Origin: Dehalococcoidia bacterium
GTDB lineage: Bacteria > Chloroflexota > Dehalococcoidia > GIF9 > AB-539-J10
Assembly (NCBI GenBank): GCA_003552125.1
Contig: PUON01000158.1
Location: forward strand, 1-41,243
DNA: 41,243 nucleotides
Reading direction: 5' to 3'
Below, piece after piece: positions 10,730 through 19,469 of this stretch (the stretch's first letter is position 1; every line of letters starts with the position of its first letter). A program made the position numbers and the translations under genes. The notes under the pieces are model-generated. The model worked only from the letters and a program-made list of their open reading frames with translations. It was not told where the DNA came from and did not search any database.

Positions 10730-11337
10730 CCGACCGATGGAGGAATGACATGGATCTCTCACCCAGAGCACGTGAACGACTGGAACGCATAGGATCCCTG
10801 TCTGAAGCAGAGCAGAAGGCGCTGCAGAGCGAGCGAGAGCTTGAGACTGTCCTTTCGCCCTATTTCACTGGCAATGCGACGACAGAGGAGTTGTGGCAGC
10901 AGATCAAGAACCTTACCGAGACGCATGGCACCATCATCGTCAAGCAGGCACAGGAACGTATCGCCGACACATTGCGACTGCAGATGATTGATGACGATTT
11001 CGAGGCAAGGAAGGATACGATACTCGCGCTCGAGACTCTCAAGGAGTCCGGCAGATATTCAGCACTCGAGAGCCTGCTTGGCTCTATTGTGTCGCTTCGC
11101 CACAGATACAACGACGTTAAGCAGCAGGCGTTACAGCAAGCACGGGCACAGATGGAGGGGCAGGTACAGGCAGCAGCCGAGCAGGCACGACGGCAGGGAA
11201 TGGTTGTTGATACGGCAAGCGCCATTGAGGCAAACATCATGAACAGCCCTGAGTGGCGCGAGTTCATCTCCAGACAGGACGCCGCCGCTCAGCAAACGAT
11301 GGATGACTATCTTTCGAGGCTCAAGGCAATGCTCTGA
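10726..11337 (+). CDS. Hypothetical alpha-helical protein (possibly YlbF-like)
   Basis: Continuous ORF rich in Gln/Ala/Glu helices; likely start at 10750 (MDLSPRARERLE) after GGAGGAATGAC. Confidence 0.6.
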   Translation: MTDRWRNDMDLSPRARERLERIGSLSEAEQKALQSERELETVLSPYFTGNATTEELWQQIKNLTETHGTIIVKQAQERIADTLRLQMIDDDFEARKDTILALETLKESGRYSALESLLGSIVSLRHRYNDVKQQALQQARAQMEGQVQAAAEQARRQGMVVDTASAIEANIMNSPEWREFISRQDAAAQQTMDDYLSRLKAML

Positions 11338-11556
11338 CCTGGAGCACGCCGCCACCGCTTCATAAGTGTTCGCAGGGACCAGGCCGTGCGGCTGTGCCGG
11401 AAAGGCTCCACACGGCGACGTGTCCGATGGCTGCATAGCCGCACATTCGCACAACTCTCCATCATCGGGCTGTACCGTCAATAAGGGACGCAGAAGTGGA
11501 AGGGGGCGTTGCCGTGTGAAACCGGCAGCCTCTTCGCTGCGTCGCGCAATCCCTGG

Positions 11557-11736
11557 ACGGTCGGCTCGATACGCTCGGTCGATCTGATCAATACAGTCGT
11601 CACGCCCATGATATTCCGCATGACCAGCATGAGCCTATTGACTAATCTGATCCTACTGGTTAGTATGACCATACTGGTCATTACGGTCCTACAGGCCACT
11701 AGGCTCATGTCGTCCATGATGACCATACTGCCTGCG
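11557..11736. repeat. Imperfect tandem array of 9-bp units (18-bp higher-order period), putative TA operator array
   Basis: Twenty phased 9-mers, e.g. ATGAGCCTA/TTGACTAAT/CTGATCCTA/CTGGTTAGT/ATGACCATA/CTGGTCATT/ACGGTCCTA/CAGGCCACT/AGGCTCATG/TCGTCCATG/ATGACCATA/CTGCCTGCG. Position 3 is G in 18 of 20 and position 6 is a pyrimidine in 19 of 20 by hand alignment. Confidence 0.7.
11638..11666 (+). promoter_or_regulatory. Candidate sigma70-type promoter for the TA operon, embedded in the repeat array
   Basis: TTGACT (11638-11643), 17 nt spacer, TAGTAT (11661-11666); directly followed by dyad ATGACCA-TAC-TGGTCAT (11665-11681). Confidence 0.45.
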
Positions 11737-11752
11737 AACGAGGAGGAGGCTA

Positions 11753-12016
11753 ATGCTAAAGAAGATCTCGGCGCAGAAGGCCCGGCAGAGCTTCGGAGAA
11801 ATGATGGACGAAGTGCGACTGCGGGGCGACAGGTACATTGTCAACCGGGGAGACAAGCCCGTAGTGGCCGTCATTCCGGTTGAGGAGTACCTCGCCTGGG
11901 AACAGGCACGCGAGCGACTGTACAGCCGGATACTGGAGATGCGAGAGCGCAACCGCATGCAGGATGCTCTGCAACTCGAAGACGAAATCCGGCAGGCGGT
12001 TGCAGCCGTGGGCTGA
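11753..12016 (+). CDS. Phd/YefM-family antitoxin
   Basis: KKISAQKARQSFGEMMDEVRLRGDRYIVNRGDKPVVAVIPVEEYLAWEQ is typical Phd/YefM; strong RBS GAGGAGGAGG. Confidence 0.88.
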   Translation: MLKKISAQKARQSFGEMMDEVRLRGDRYIVNRGDKPVVAVIPVEEYLAWEQARERLYSRILEMRERNRMQDALQLEDEIRQAVAAVG

Positions 12017-12037
12017 CGTCCCCGTATTTCGCACAGA

Positions 12038-12463
12038 ATGTGGAGAGTCGTACTCGATCACGCCGTTCTCACGAGTGCACTGCTCAATCCGCACGGTCCT
12101 CCAGCGCGGCTGTTGGAGCTCGCGTTTCAGGGCTGGCTGCGCTTGTTCGCGACACCGCGAATGATGGCCGCGGAAAGCAGGGCGTTGCGCAGTGACACAC
12201 TTCGCAAGTGGCACGGCTTGACCGACCGTGAGCTATCGCGGTTTATGGCGGATCTCCCGGTCCTGCTCTGTCTTATTCCGAATGTCGAGCGCACGTCGCC
12301 AAAGCACAGCATGGCGGCGGAACTGCTGTTCTGCGCCACACAAAGCAACGCCGACTTCCTCGTCACTTCTCGAGGCATCGAATCAGGCGCAGCAGAACAG
12401 TCCGGAACGCAGATCGTCAGTGCCGACCGGCTTGTCAAGCTGGTCGGCCGCGGCATCATGTGA
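12038..12463 (+). CDS. PIN-domain toxin-like protein (COG1569-like), apparently catalytically degenerate
   Basis: VVLDHAVLTSALLNPHGPPARLLELAFQGW...NADFLVTSRGIES follows the PIN toxin template but lacks several acidic residues; lies just downstream of the antitoxin. Confidence 0.75.
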   Translation: MWRVVLDHAVLTSALLNPHGPPARLLELAFQGWLRLFATPRMMAAESRALRSDTLRKWHGLTDRELSRFMADLPVLLCLIPNVERTSPKHSMAAELLFCATQSNADFLVTSRGIESGAAEQSGTQIVSADRLVKLVGRGIM

Positions 12464-12471
12464 AACGTGCA

Positions 12472-13455
12472 TCACCGACTGATCCGGGTACCTCCGCCCT
12501 TGAGAAGGGCCTCGATCTCCTGAAGTGTGCACCAATTGATATCGCCCGGTATCGAGTGCAGCAGTGCGGCATACGCGTTGCCATAGCATAATCCCTTCTG
12601 GATATCGCCCGTGATGTAGCCGTGGAGGAATCCGGACGCAAAAGAGTCGCCAGCACCAACCCGATCGATTATCTCCACATCGTAAGTCTGATCCTCATAC
12701 ACCTTGCCACCCGAGTACACGATAGCGGTCCACTGATTACGCAGTACCGTGAGATCAGTACGAATGGTGATGCATACGGCGTCGAAGCTGAATTGCTCTG
12801 CAAGTCTGCGGGCAACCTCATCGTAGCTGTCACCGGTGATTTTCAGGACCTTCGCAGTGTCTTCCTCGGTAGAGATGAGTACGTCGACATACTCCATGAG
12901 AGGCACCATACACTGGTGCGCCTCATCCTCAGACCACAGGCGAGCGCGGTAATTGAGGTCGCACGCCACCTTGCAGCCCATCTGCTTGGCAACCTTGAGC
13001 ACTTCCAGTGTAGCTTCAGCCGCTGACTTACTGAGTGCCGGCGTGATCCCGGTCGTGTAAAACCATTTGGTATCCTTGAGAATAGTAGCCCAATCGAAGT
13101 CACCCGGCTTGACCTTGCTCATCGCAGAGTGAGCTCTGTCGTAGACCACCCTGCTCGGACGAGGATTCGCACCAAACTCGACGAAGTAGATGCCGACCCT
13201 GTCTTCCTTTGTCCACAGGATATGTGAGGTATCAACCCCCTGCTCACGCGCTTTGTTGCGAATGTAGTGCCCGAGCGAGTTGTCTGTTAGCCTGGAGACC
13301 CACGCGGTATTGAGCCCCAGTCTGCTGACATTGCACGCAAGACTCATTTCCGCGCCACCCGCATTCACATCGAACGAGTATGCATGCTCAAGTCTGCGGT
13401 AATCCGGCGGGGAAAGCCGCACCATAGTCTCACCAAAACTGACTACATCGTACAT
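12472..13455 (-). CDS. PfkB-family sugar kinase, likely 2-keto-3-deoxygluconate kinase
   Basis: VVSFGETMVRLSPPDYRRLE...NAGGAEMSLACNVSRLG, CDLNYRARLW, DRVGAGDSFASGFLHG; upstream neighbour is KDPG aldolase. Confidence 0.85.
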   Translation of the reverse strand: MYDVVSFGETMVRLSPPDYRRLEHAYSFDVNAGGAEMSLACNVSRLGLNTAWVSRLTDNSLGHYIRNKAREQGVDTSHILWTKEDRVGIYFVEFGANPRPSRVVYDRAHSAMSKVKPGDFDWATILKDTKWFYTTGITPALSKSAAEATLEVLKVAKQMGCKVACDLNYRARLWSEDEAHQCMVPLMEYVDVLISTEEDTAKVLKITGDSYDEVARRLAEQFSFDAVCITIRTDLTVLRNQWTAIVYSGGKVYEDQTYDVEIIDRVGAGDSFASGFLHGYITGDIQKGLCYGNAYAALLHSIPGDINWCTLQEIEALLKGGGTRISR

Positions 13456-13482
13456 CTGTCACACCTCCTGCGAAGCACCGGG

Positions 13483-14136
13483 TTACGAGTTTCGACCAAC
13501 CTGTACGGCCTCGATGAATTGGCGCGCCTTTTCGCTTATCGCATCGAAGTTCCTGTCCGCCAGGGCCTTCTTATCCACAAGCGACGTGGCAACCGACACG
13601 CACGAGGCACCTGCACGAATGAAATCGGGGGTGTTCTCAAGTGTCACGCCGCCGGTCGGCGTCAATCGTATCTGTGGCAGCGGTCCCTTGATATCCCGAA
13701 GGTACTGCGGACCAACCACGCCTGCGGGAAATACCTTGACAATGTCGGCTCCTGCATCCCACGCAGCCAGTATCTCGGTAGGTGTGAACGTCCCCGGCAC
13801 AACAACCTTGCCGTACCTATGCGCCATGCGGATGACCTCGATATTCAGGTTGGGACTGACAATGAAATCGGCGCCGTTCAATATCACCACGCGCGCCGTC
13901 TCGGGATCGAGAACCGTTCCCGCGCCGAGCAATAGATCCTCGTCCTTTGATTGCTGCTTGAACTCCCTGATGGCATCAATGGCACCCGGTACGGTCATCG
14001 TAACCTCGATGGTCTTCACGCCACCGCGCGCCACCGCGCCACACACATCTATCGCGTCGCTCGTACTCGACACTCTCACGATCGCGATTACCCCCGTGTC
14101 GAGTATTCTCTGCAGGTCCGATGTCTTCTTATCCAT
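13483..14136 (-). CDS. 2-dehydro-3-deoxy-6-phosphogluconate / 4-hydroxy-2-oxoglutarate aldolase
   Basis: GVIAIVRVSS, EVTMTVPGAIDAIRE, LGAGTVLDPETA, VPGTFTPTEILAAWDAGADIVKVFPAG, LTPTGGVTLEN. Confidence 0.92.
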   Translation of the reverse strand: MDKKTSDLQRILDTGVIAIVRVSSTSDAIDVCGAVARGGVKTIEVTMTVPGAIDAIREFKQQSKDEDLLLGAGTVLDPETARVVILNGADFIVSPNLNIEVIRMAHRYGKVVVPGTFTPTEILAAWDAGADIVKVFPAGVVGPQYLRDIKGPLPQIRLTPTGGVTLENTPDFIRAGASCVSVATSLVDKKALADRNFDAISEKARQFIEAVQVGRNS

Positions 14137-14536
14137 ACTGTTCCTCCTCGAACTTGCCGGCTCTCATTCGCAGTCCAACCGCCTTTTCAAATCCATTTCA
14201 AACGCCTTGTAATCGCTGTTCACCTGCATCACGAACCTATGTGGGAGCTTCCTCAACATCGCAACGGGCGGCATTAAATATCTCCGCAATCCTGCATGTA
14301 GCGTTGTATCCCGCAGTAGAGGCTGCGCCGGATGTTCAAGCGATGGGCACGGTGCTGGCATCCGGCTTCGTTCCCCGTTCCACAATCCTTCCGTACATAC
14401 CGGACATCACGACATGTCAACCTGACCGGCAACCGCGCCATGTTCCCACTCCACGCACACTCACCTCATATGGCGCATAATCATGCGCCGCGCCCCGGAT
14501 GAGACACGACGCACGCGCTTGCTCGAACCTTACGAC

Positions 14537-14869
14537 TTACTGACTGTGCTTCTCTGCAAGATTCCCCACCCAGGGCACCTTGTACCACACGTTCTGGTAC
14601 GCCTTTATCATCAGAAGAATCCAGAGTATCACCGCGACGACCCACAAGACCATTGATATGATCCAACCGAGAATCGGGATTACGCTCAAGATAATGCTTA
14701 TTACCGTGAGGCCGCCAAATACCATAATGGACTGCATCGCGTGAAAACGCACGAACTTGCTCTCCTTCTCCATAAGGAAGACCACGAGACCGGTGATCCA
14801 GCCGAGCAGGTAGCAGAGCAATCCAGCTACATTCTGCTCCATGCCCATTCCCGTTTTCCCTTCAGCCAT
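14537..14869 (-). CDS. DUF4870-type small membrane protein
   Basis: NVAGLLCYLLGWITGLVVFLMEKESKFVRFHAMQSIMVFG... characteristic DUF4870; paralogue of the next gene. Confidence 0.8.
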   Translation of the reverse strand: MAEGKTGMGMEQNVAGLLCYLLGWITGLVVFLMEKESKFVRFHAMQSIMVFGGLTVISIILSVIPILGWIISMVLWVVAVILWILLMIKAYQNVWYKVPWVGNLAEKHSQ

Positions 14870-15041
14870 TCTCTATACCTCCCTGCCAAAGACTTCAAGT
14901 TCCAACATACCGACTCGGTTATCTGACGTCAACCCTCCGACCTTCTTACTCAGTAGTCAACACTCGCCCGGGAGAAACAGGACGCGCCGCGCCCGAACAG
15001 GCGCAGCGCTTCGCAGTGTCACATCCAGGATGACGCGGCAC

Positions 15042-15416
15042 CTACCGGCTGTATTTCTCCGCGAGATCACCAATCTTCGGAACTTTGAACCGTACGTTCT
15101 GGTATGCCTTCACCATGAGCAAAATCCATAGGACCGTGACAAGAAGCGACCCGAATACCATCAACAGTCCGAACAGAATCGGCCCTACCGTAGGAATCAG
15201 AAGCAGCAGCATCGCGAAGAGCGTCAGTAGCCCTCCGATGATGCTCAGACCACCAAACACGATGATCGACTGCATCGCGTGAAAGCGTACGAACTTGTTC
15301 TCCTTCTCCATGAAGTAGAAGACAAGTCCGGTTACCCATCCGAGTGCATAGCAAAGCAACCCTGCAACGTTCTGTTGCATGCCCGTGGAACCGGCCTTTT
15401 CCTCAGCCATTCTCAA
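15042..15416 (-). CDS. DUF4870-type small membrane protein (paralogue)
   Basis: QQNVAGLLCYALGWVTGLVFYFMEKENKFVRFHAMQSIIVFGG...KAYQNVRFKVPKIGDLAEKYSR. Confidence 0.8.
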   Translation of the reverse strand: MRMAEEKAGSTGMQQNVAGLLCYALGWVTGLVFYFMEKENKFVRFHAMQSIIVFGGLSIIGGLLTLFAMLLLLIPTVGPILFGLLMVFGSLLVTVLWILLMVKAYQNVRFKVPKIGDLAEKYSR

Positions 15417-15608
15417 CTCCTCCGTTTACAAACTCTCGAAGTGCACAGTATCGCTTCAAGCCGTTCAAGTCAATATGAAACGAAGACTTTTCGCCCCCGC
15501 CATGAGTCACACATCACCGGCACTGCCCCACCATGAACGGCGAAATCCATGCCGCCGTAATAGTGAAGTACAGCACGACTGTGCGATACTCGCCCGTCAT
15601 GATAAGGT

Positions 15609-16526
15609 GTGCAAGCACATAAAGGCGCGCACCCGCCAGGAGACACAGCTGTGGAGAAGAGCATTTCAGGCACCGAGCGGCATACACTTACACAGACAAT
15701 ATTTGACTTGGCATCAGATTTGGGGGCGGTGGTGGTTGGCATTGCGCCAGTTGACCGCTTCCACGCAGAGAATAGCCACGGACTCGGATCAGGCAGTTCG
15801 TATACCGCTACGGGATATGCTGCCGAAGATCTGCTTCCGGGAGCTCGAAGCGTCCTGGTGGTCGCCGTGCGGATCCCACATGGAGTGTTTGCATCCAGCC
15901 TCACTCCCCTTGAGACCACATACGTCTTCGGCAACTTCGGTTACGTACACCTTAACAGGCTGCTCAACCACATTACCTACAACGTTGCGTGCCATCTCGA
16001 AGACCAGGGATGGACGTCGCTTCCTATCGGTGCGTGCGGTGCCTCGAGATGCGACTTGCAGTCTTACGAGGAAGGACTGACGATCAGTCCTCTGCACGGC
16101 ATATTCAATCTCAAGCGAGCTGCGGTACTCTCCGGCGTAGGTCGGCGGACGAGAAGTGGACTCATTGCCACGTCGCTCCACGGGACCCGAGTCCGACTGG
16201 GTGCGGTCATTACAGCTGCCGACCTTGTCGCAAGCCCCATGATCGAAGGGACGCCATGTCCATCCCAATGTAGAATCTGTGTCGAATCGTGTCCAATGAA
16301 CGCCATCAATGTTGAAGGACACGTGAACCACGTTGCCTGTTTCTCCGACAACGGCAGGCGCGGGACAACAGAATCCGAAATCCTGAGCGAAATGAGTCGG
16401 GCTTTTCCCATCATAGACACCCAAAGCGGCTATCTTGCACACGAGCATGCGGCTATCGACGGCTCAGGGAACCGGGTGTGCCGGGCCGCCTGTATGGCAG
16501 CATGCCCGCTGTGGAAAGTCGGCTAA
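15609..16526 (+). CDS. 4Fe-4S protein related to epoxyqueuosine reductase / reductive-dehalogenase-like proteins
   Basis: C-terminal ferredoxin-type CPSQCRICVESCPMNAI and later CRAACMAACPLW; N-terminal GARSVLVVAVRIP resembles QueG-like proteins. Start uncertain. Confidence 0.6.
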   Translation: MQAHKGAHPPGDTAVEKSISGTERHTLTQTIFDLASDLGAVVVGIAPVDRFHAENSHGLGSGSSYTATGYAAEDLLPGARSVLVVAVRIPHGVFASSLTPLETTYVFGNFGYVHLNRLLNHITYNVACHLEDQGWTSLPIGACGASRCDLQSYEEGLTISPLHGIFNLKRAAVLSGVGRRTRSGLIATSLHGTRVRLGAVITAADLVASPMIEGTPCPSQCRICVESCPMNAINVEGHVNHVACFSDNGRRGTTESEILSEMSRAFPIIDTQSGYLAHEHAAIDGSGNRVCRAACMAACPLWKVG

Positions 16527-16742
16527 CCTCCGACGAGGGCACTGCCGACCGGAACATACACCTCCGCCAGATACGATCATCATTTACTGACAGTTCATCG
16601 CTGGTCGCTACGTGGATACCGGAGTTGGAGCGAAACAAATGTCAATGCAATTCACCGGTATCCTGACAGTCCCGAGCAGGGCTCAATTGCTCAGAGCAGC
16701 GCGCCCATATAGAATCTGCTCCAGAAAGAATGGGGAGAGAAT

Positions 16743-17621
16743 ATGAGCGACGCAGAGATAGGCATCATAGGAGGAAGTGGCCTTTACCAGATGGCCGATC
16801 TTGCCGACGTGGAGGAGAGGGAGATTGACACGCCCTACGGGCCACCAAGCGATTCAATCGTATTGGGGACCCTTGAGGGACAACGTGTGGCGTTTCTGCC
16901 CCGCCACGGTCGCGGGCACCGCATATCTCCGACCGAGGTGCCCTACCGTGCCAATATCTACGCACTGAAGCTGCTCGGGGTTGAGCGCCTTGTCTCCATC
17001 AATGCGGTGGGCAGCTTCCGGGAAGACATGGCACCGATGGACATCGTGATCCCGGACCAGCTTGTCGATCGCACGGTGCACCGAGTCAACACCTTCTTTC
17101 AGGATGGAATCGTGGCACACATCGGATTCGCCCAGCCTTTCTGCCCCGAGATGCGCGCCCTCGCGTGTGGCGCTGCCATGTCGACGGGCGCAACGGTCCA
17201 TGGCCGCGGAACCCATATAGTCATCGAGGGGCCCCAGTTCTCAACCCTGGCTGAATCGGTCATGTATAGATCCTGGGGCGCGGATATCATCGGCATGACC
17301 TCGCTGCCGGAGGCCAGACTCGCCCGTGAGGCCGAACAGTGCTACGTATCCGTGGCATTCGTGACCGACTATGACTGCTGGCACCCGACCCATGGATCGG
17401 TCACCACGGACATGATTCTTTCATGCCTTCTGAAGGGAGCTGAGACCGCCCGTTCAATCGTTCGCAACCTGCTATGCAATTTGCCGGCAGGACGATCCTG
17501 CGGGTGTGGTTCAGCATTAGGCGACGCCATAGTCACACCGGCACATCTGGTGCCTGAAGCAACCCGGTTGAAGCTGGAACCTATTACTGGCCGCTATCTA
17601 CCCGGGCCACCACAATGGTGA
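16743..17621 (+). CDS. mtnP: S-methyl-5'-thioadenosine phosphorylase
   Basis: IGIIGGSGLYQM, FLPRHGRGHRISPTEVPYRANIYALK, TVHGRGTHIVIEGPQFST, DIIGMTSLPEARLAREAEQCY. Confidence 0.92.
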   Translation: MSDAEIGIIGGSGLYQMADLADVEEREIDTPYGPPSDSIVLGTLEGQRVAFLPRHGRGHRISPTEVPYRANIYALKLLGVERLVSINAVGSFREDMAPMDIVIPDQLVDRTVHRVNTFFQDGIVAHIGFAQPFCPEMRALACGAAMSTGATVHGRGTHIVIEGPQFSTLAESVMYRSWGADIIGMTSLPEARLAREAEQCYVSVAFVTDYDCWHPTHGSVTTDMILSCLLKGAETARSIVRNLLCNLPAGRSCGCGSALGDAIVTPAHLVPEATRLKLEPITGRYLPGPPQW

Positions 17622-17713
17622 TGGAGATCGCATCGGTAGCCCATTCCTTGATCCCGTCGCAAATACTACCCGCGCACATGGCAGTAAGGAAGGCACCCCG
17701 GTAGGCGCACAAA

Positions 17714-18232
17714 ATGCGAATAATCATCAGCCCATTGGACATTGACCGGAAACTCGCGCAGAAGATCATTCGTCGTCTGCAGGACGTACTTCCGTGGGAA
17801 TTCGCGGTTTCGTCTGAGCGTGCCCCCAATACCCCCGCAGGGGGAGCGTTACCCGTGGAACAGGTCTTCGCGATGATGGGCGCGTGTGGCCGGAGCAATG
17901 ACGTTACCGTCGCTGTGACATCACGCGATCTTACCGCGCAAGGATTCGAGTACGTCTACGGCTACGCCGCTCCAAGACAGCGAGCTGCCGTGGTTTCCCT
18001 GTACAGACTCGTCGATGGAATGCACCGCAGTGCCCTCCTTGTGGAACGTGCATCGAAAGAAGTGCTGCACGAGGCTGGTCATGTTCTCGGACTGGGGCAC
18101 TGTGACGACGCAGGATGTGTCATGGCTTACTCGCAGACGCTACAGGACACCGATATCAAGCCCTGCCAGTATTGTGCCAACTGTCTCAGGGAGCTTTCGC
18201 GAATGCCGGAAACCTTGCCTGAGGAGAATTGA
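17714..18232 (+). CDS. Archaemetzincin-family zinc metalloprotease
   Basis: HEAGHVLGLGHCDDAGCVMAYS followed by CQYCANC, the archaemetzincin extended zinc-binding signature. Confidence 0.85.
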   Translation: MRIIISPLDIDRKLAQKIIRRLQDVLPWEFAVSSERAPNTPAGGALPVEQVFAMMGACGRSNDVTVAVTSRDLTAQGFEYVYGYAAPRQRAAVVSLYRLVDGMHRSALLVERASKEVLHEAGHVLGLGHCDDAGCVMAYSQTLQDTDIKPCQYCANCLRELSRMPETLPEEN

Positions 18233-18240
18233 GGGGGGAG

Positions 18241-19383
18241 ATGGACTTCGATCATGATGAACAACAGAGTCTCTTTCGTGCAGCGGTGCGCGAGTTCGTT
18301 AACTCCGAAGTAGTGCCTCATGCGGCGCGCTGGGAAGATGAAGAACGCTTCCCATGGGAGACGTGGCATCAACTGGCTGAACTGGGTCTCTGCAGTCTTG
18401 CGCTTCCGGAGGAATACGGTGGTGGAGGCAGCGGCAAGATGATGCTGTGTATTGCGACCGAGGAACTCGCGCGGGCATCGGGCGGACTCTCTGTCGCGTA
18501 CCTGGTGAGTTGCGGCGTGGCAATGGATGGCATTTGTATGCATGGCACCCCGGAACAGAAAGGAGACTACATTCCCAGGTGCGCACGCGGAGAAGTCGCC
18601 TGTTTCGCTCTCACCGAGCCGGACGGCGGCAGTGATGTCGCCCCGATGCGCATGCGGTATCAAACCACGAACGATGGCTTTGTGCTGAACGGCTCGAAGA
18701 CGTTCATCAGCAACGGAGAAGAGGCATCCTTCGGCGTAGTCTTTGCCACAAAGGATCCAGAGATGGGCCATCGTGGTGTGAGCGCGTTTGTATTCGAGCG
18801 CGACGTGCCAGGATTTACCGTCGGCAAACGGGAACGCAAGACCGGGCAGCACTGCTCATCGACCAATGAACTGATCTTCGATGAGTACAAGGTGCCGCGG
18901 GATGCGCTCATCGGCCAGGAGGGGGAAGGACTGATAATCGCTCTGGAATCCATCGACAAGAGTCGTGTCAGTGTGGCCGCCCAGGCCCTGGGCATCGCCC
19001 GGGCTGCGTACGACGAAATGGTACGCTACGCGACAGAGCGGCGCGCGTTCGGCAAGGCGCTGGGACAGCAGCAGGCTATCCAGTGGATGATTGCGGACTC
19101 AGCAACGGAACTGGAAGCGGCTCGACTGCTCACCTACCGGGCCGCATGGCTTATTGATCAGGGCAACCTTGCCATCAAAGAGTCAGCCATGGCGAAGCTG
19201 TACGCGAGCGAAGCAGCCGGCAGGATCTGCCATCGCGCAGTGCAGGTATTCGGTGGCATCGGCTACACGCGCGATGCCGCGGTAGAGCGTTACGCTCGGG
19301 ATCAACGTGTCACGGAGATATACGAGGGTACGTCCGAAATGCAGCGATGGGCGATCGCACGACAGGTCCTTGGAGTCAAGTGA
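18241..19383 (+). CDS. Acyl-CoA dehydrogenase
   Basis: CFALTEPDGGSDV, LNGSKTFISNGEEA, YATERRAFGKALGQQQAIQWMIAD, QVFGGIGYTRDAAVERYARDQRVTEIYEGTSEMQ. Confidence 0.93.
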   Translation: MDFDHDEQQSLFRAAVREFVNSEVVPHAARWEDEERFPWETWHQLAELGLCSLALPEEYGGGGSGKMMLCIATEELARASGGLSVAYLVSCGVAMDGICMHGTPEQKGDYIPRCARGEVACFALTEPDGGSDVAPMRMRYQTTNDGFVLNGSKTFISNGEEASFGVVFATKDPEMGHRGVSAFVFERDVPGFTVGKRERKTGQHCSSTNELIFDEYKVPRDALIGQEGEGLIIALESIDKSRVSVAAQALGIARAAYDEMVRYATERRAFGKALGQQQAIQWMIADSATELEAARLLTYRAAWLIDQGNLAIKESAMAKLYASEAAGRICHRAVQVFGGIGYTRDAAVERYARDQRVTEIYEGTSEMQRWAIARQVLGVK

Positions 19384-19469
19384 TACAGTCGCAGCCTGTT
19401 CGTGGCTATGGAGACTGAAGATACGCTGATATAATCAGGCTGTCAGCCTGCACAAGGAGGTACAGACAC

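Noticed and set aside
11509-11883. 124-aa + strand ORF with hydrophobic hexapeptide-like repeats over the 9/18-bp array
   Set aside because: It overlaps the antitoxin start in another frame, and the conserved base of the repeat sits at a wobble position, so the periodicity is better explained at DNA level.
14164-14385. Possible small minus-strand gene or gene remnant upstream of the KDPG aldolase
   Set aside because: TTG start, no RBS or motif I can support; left as unexplained intergenic sequence.
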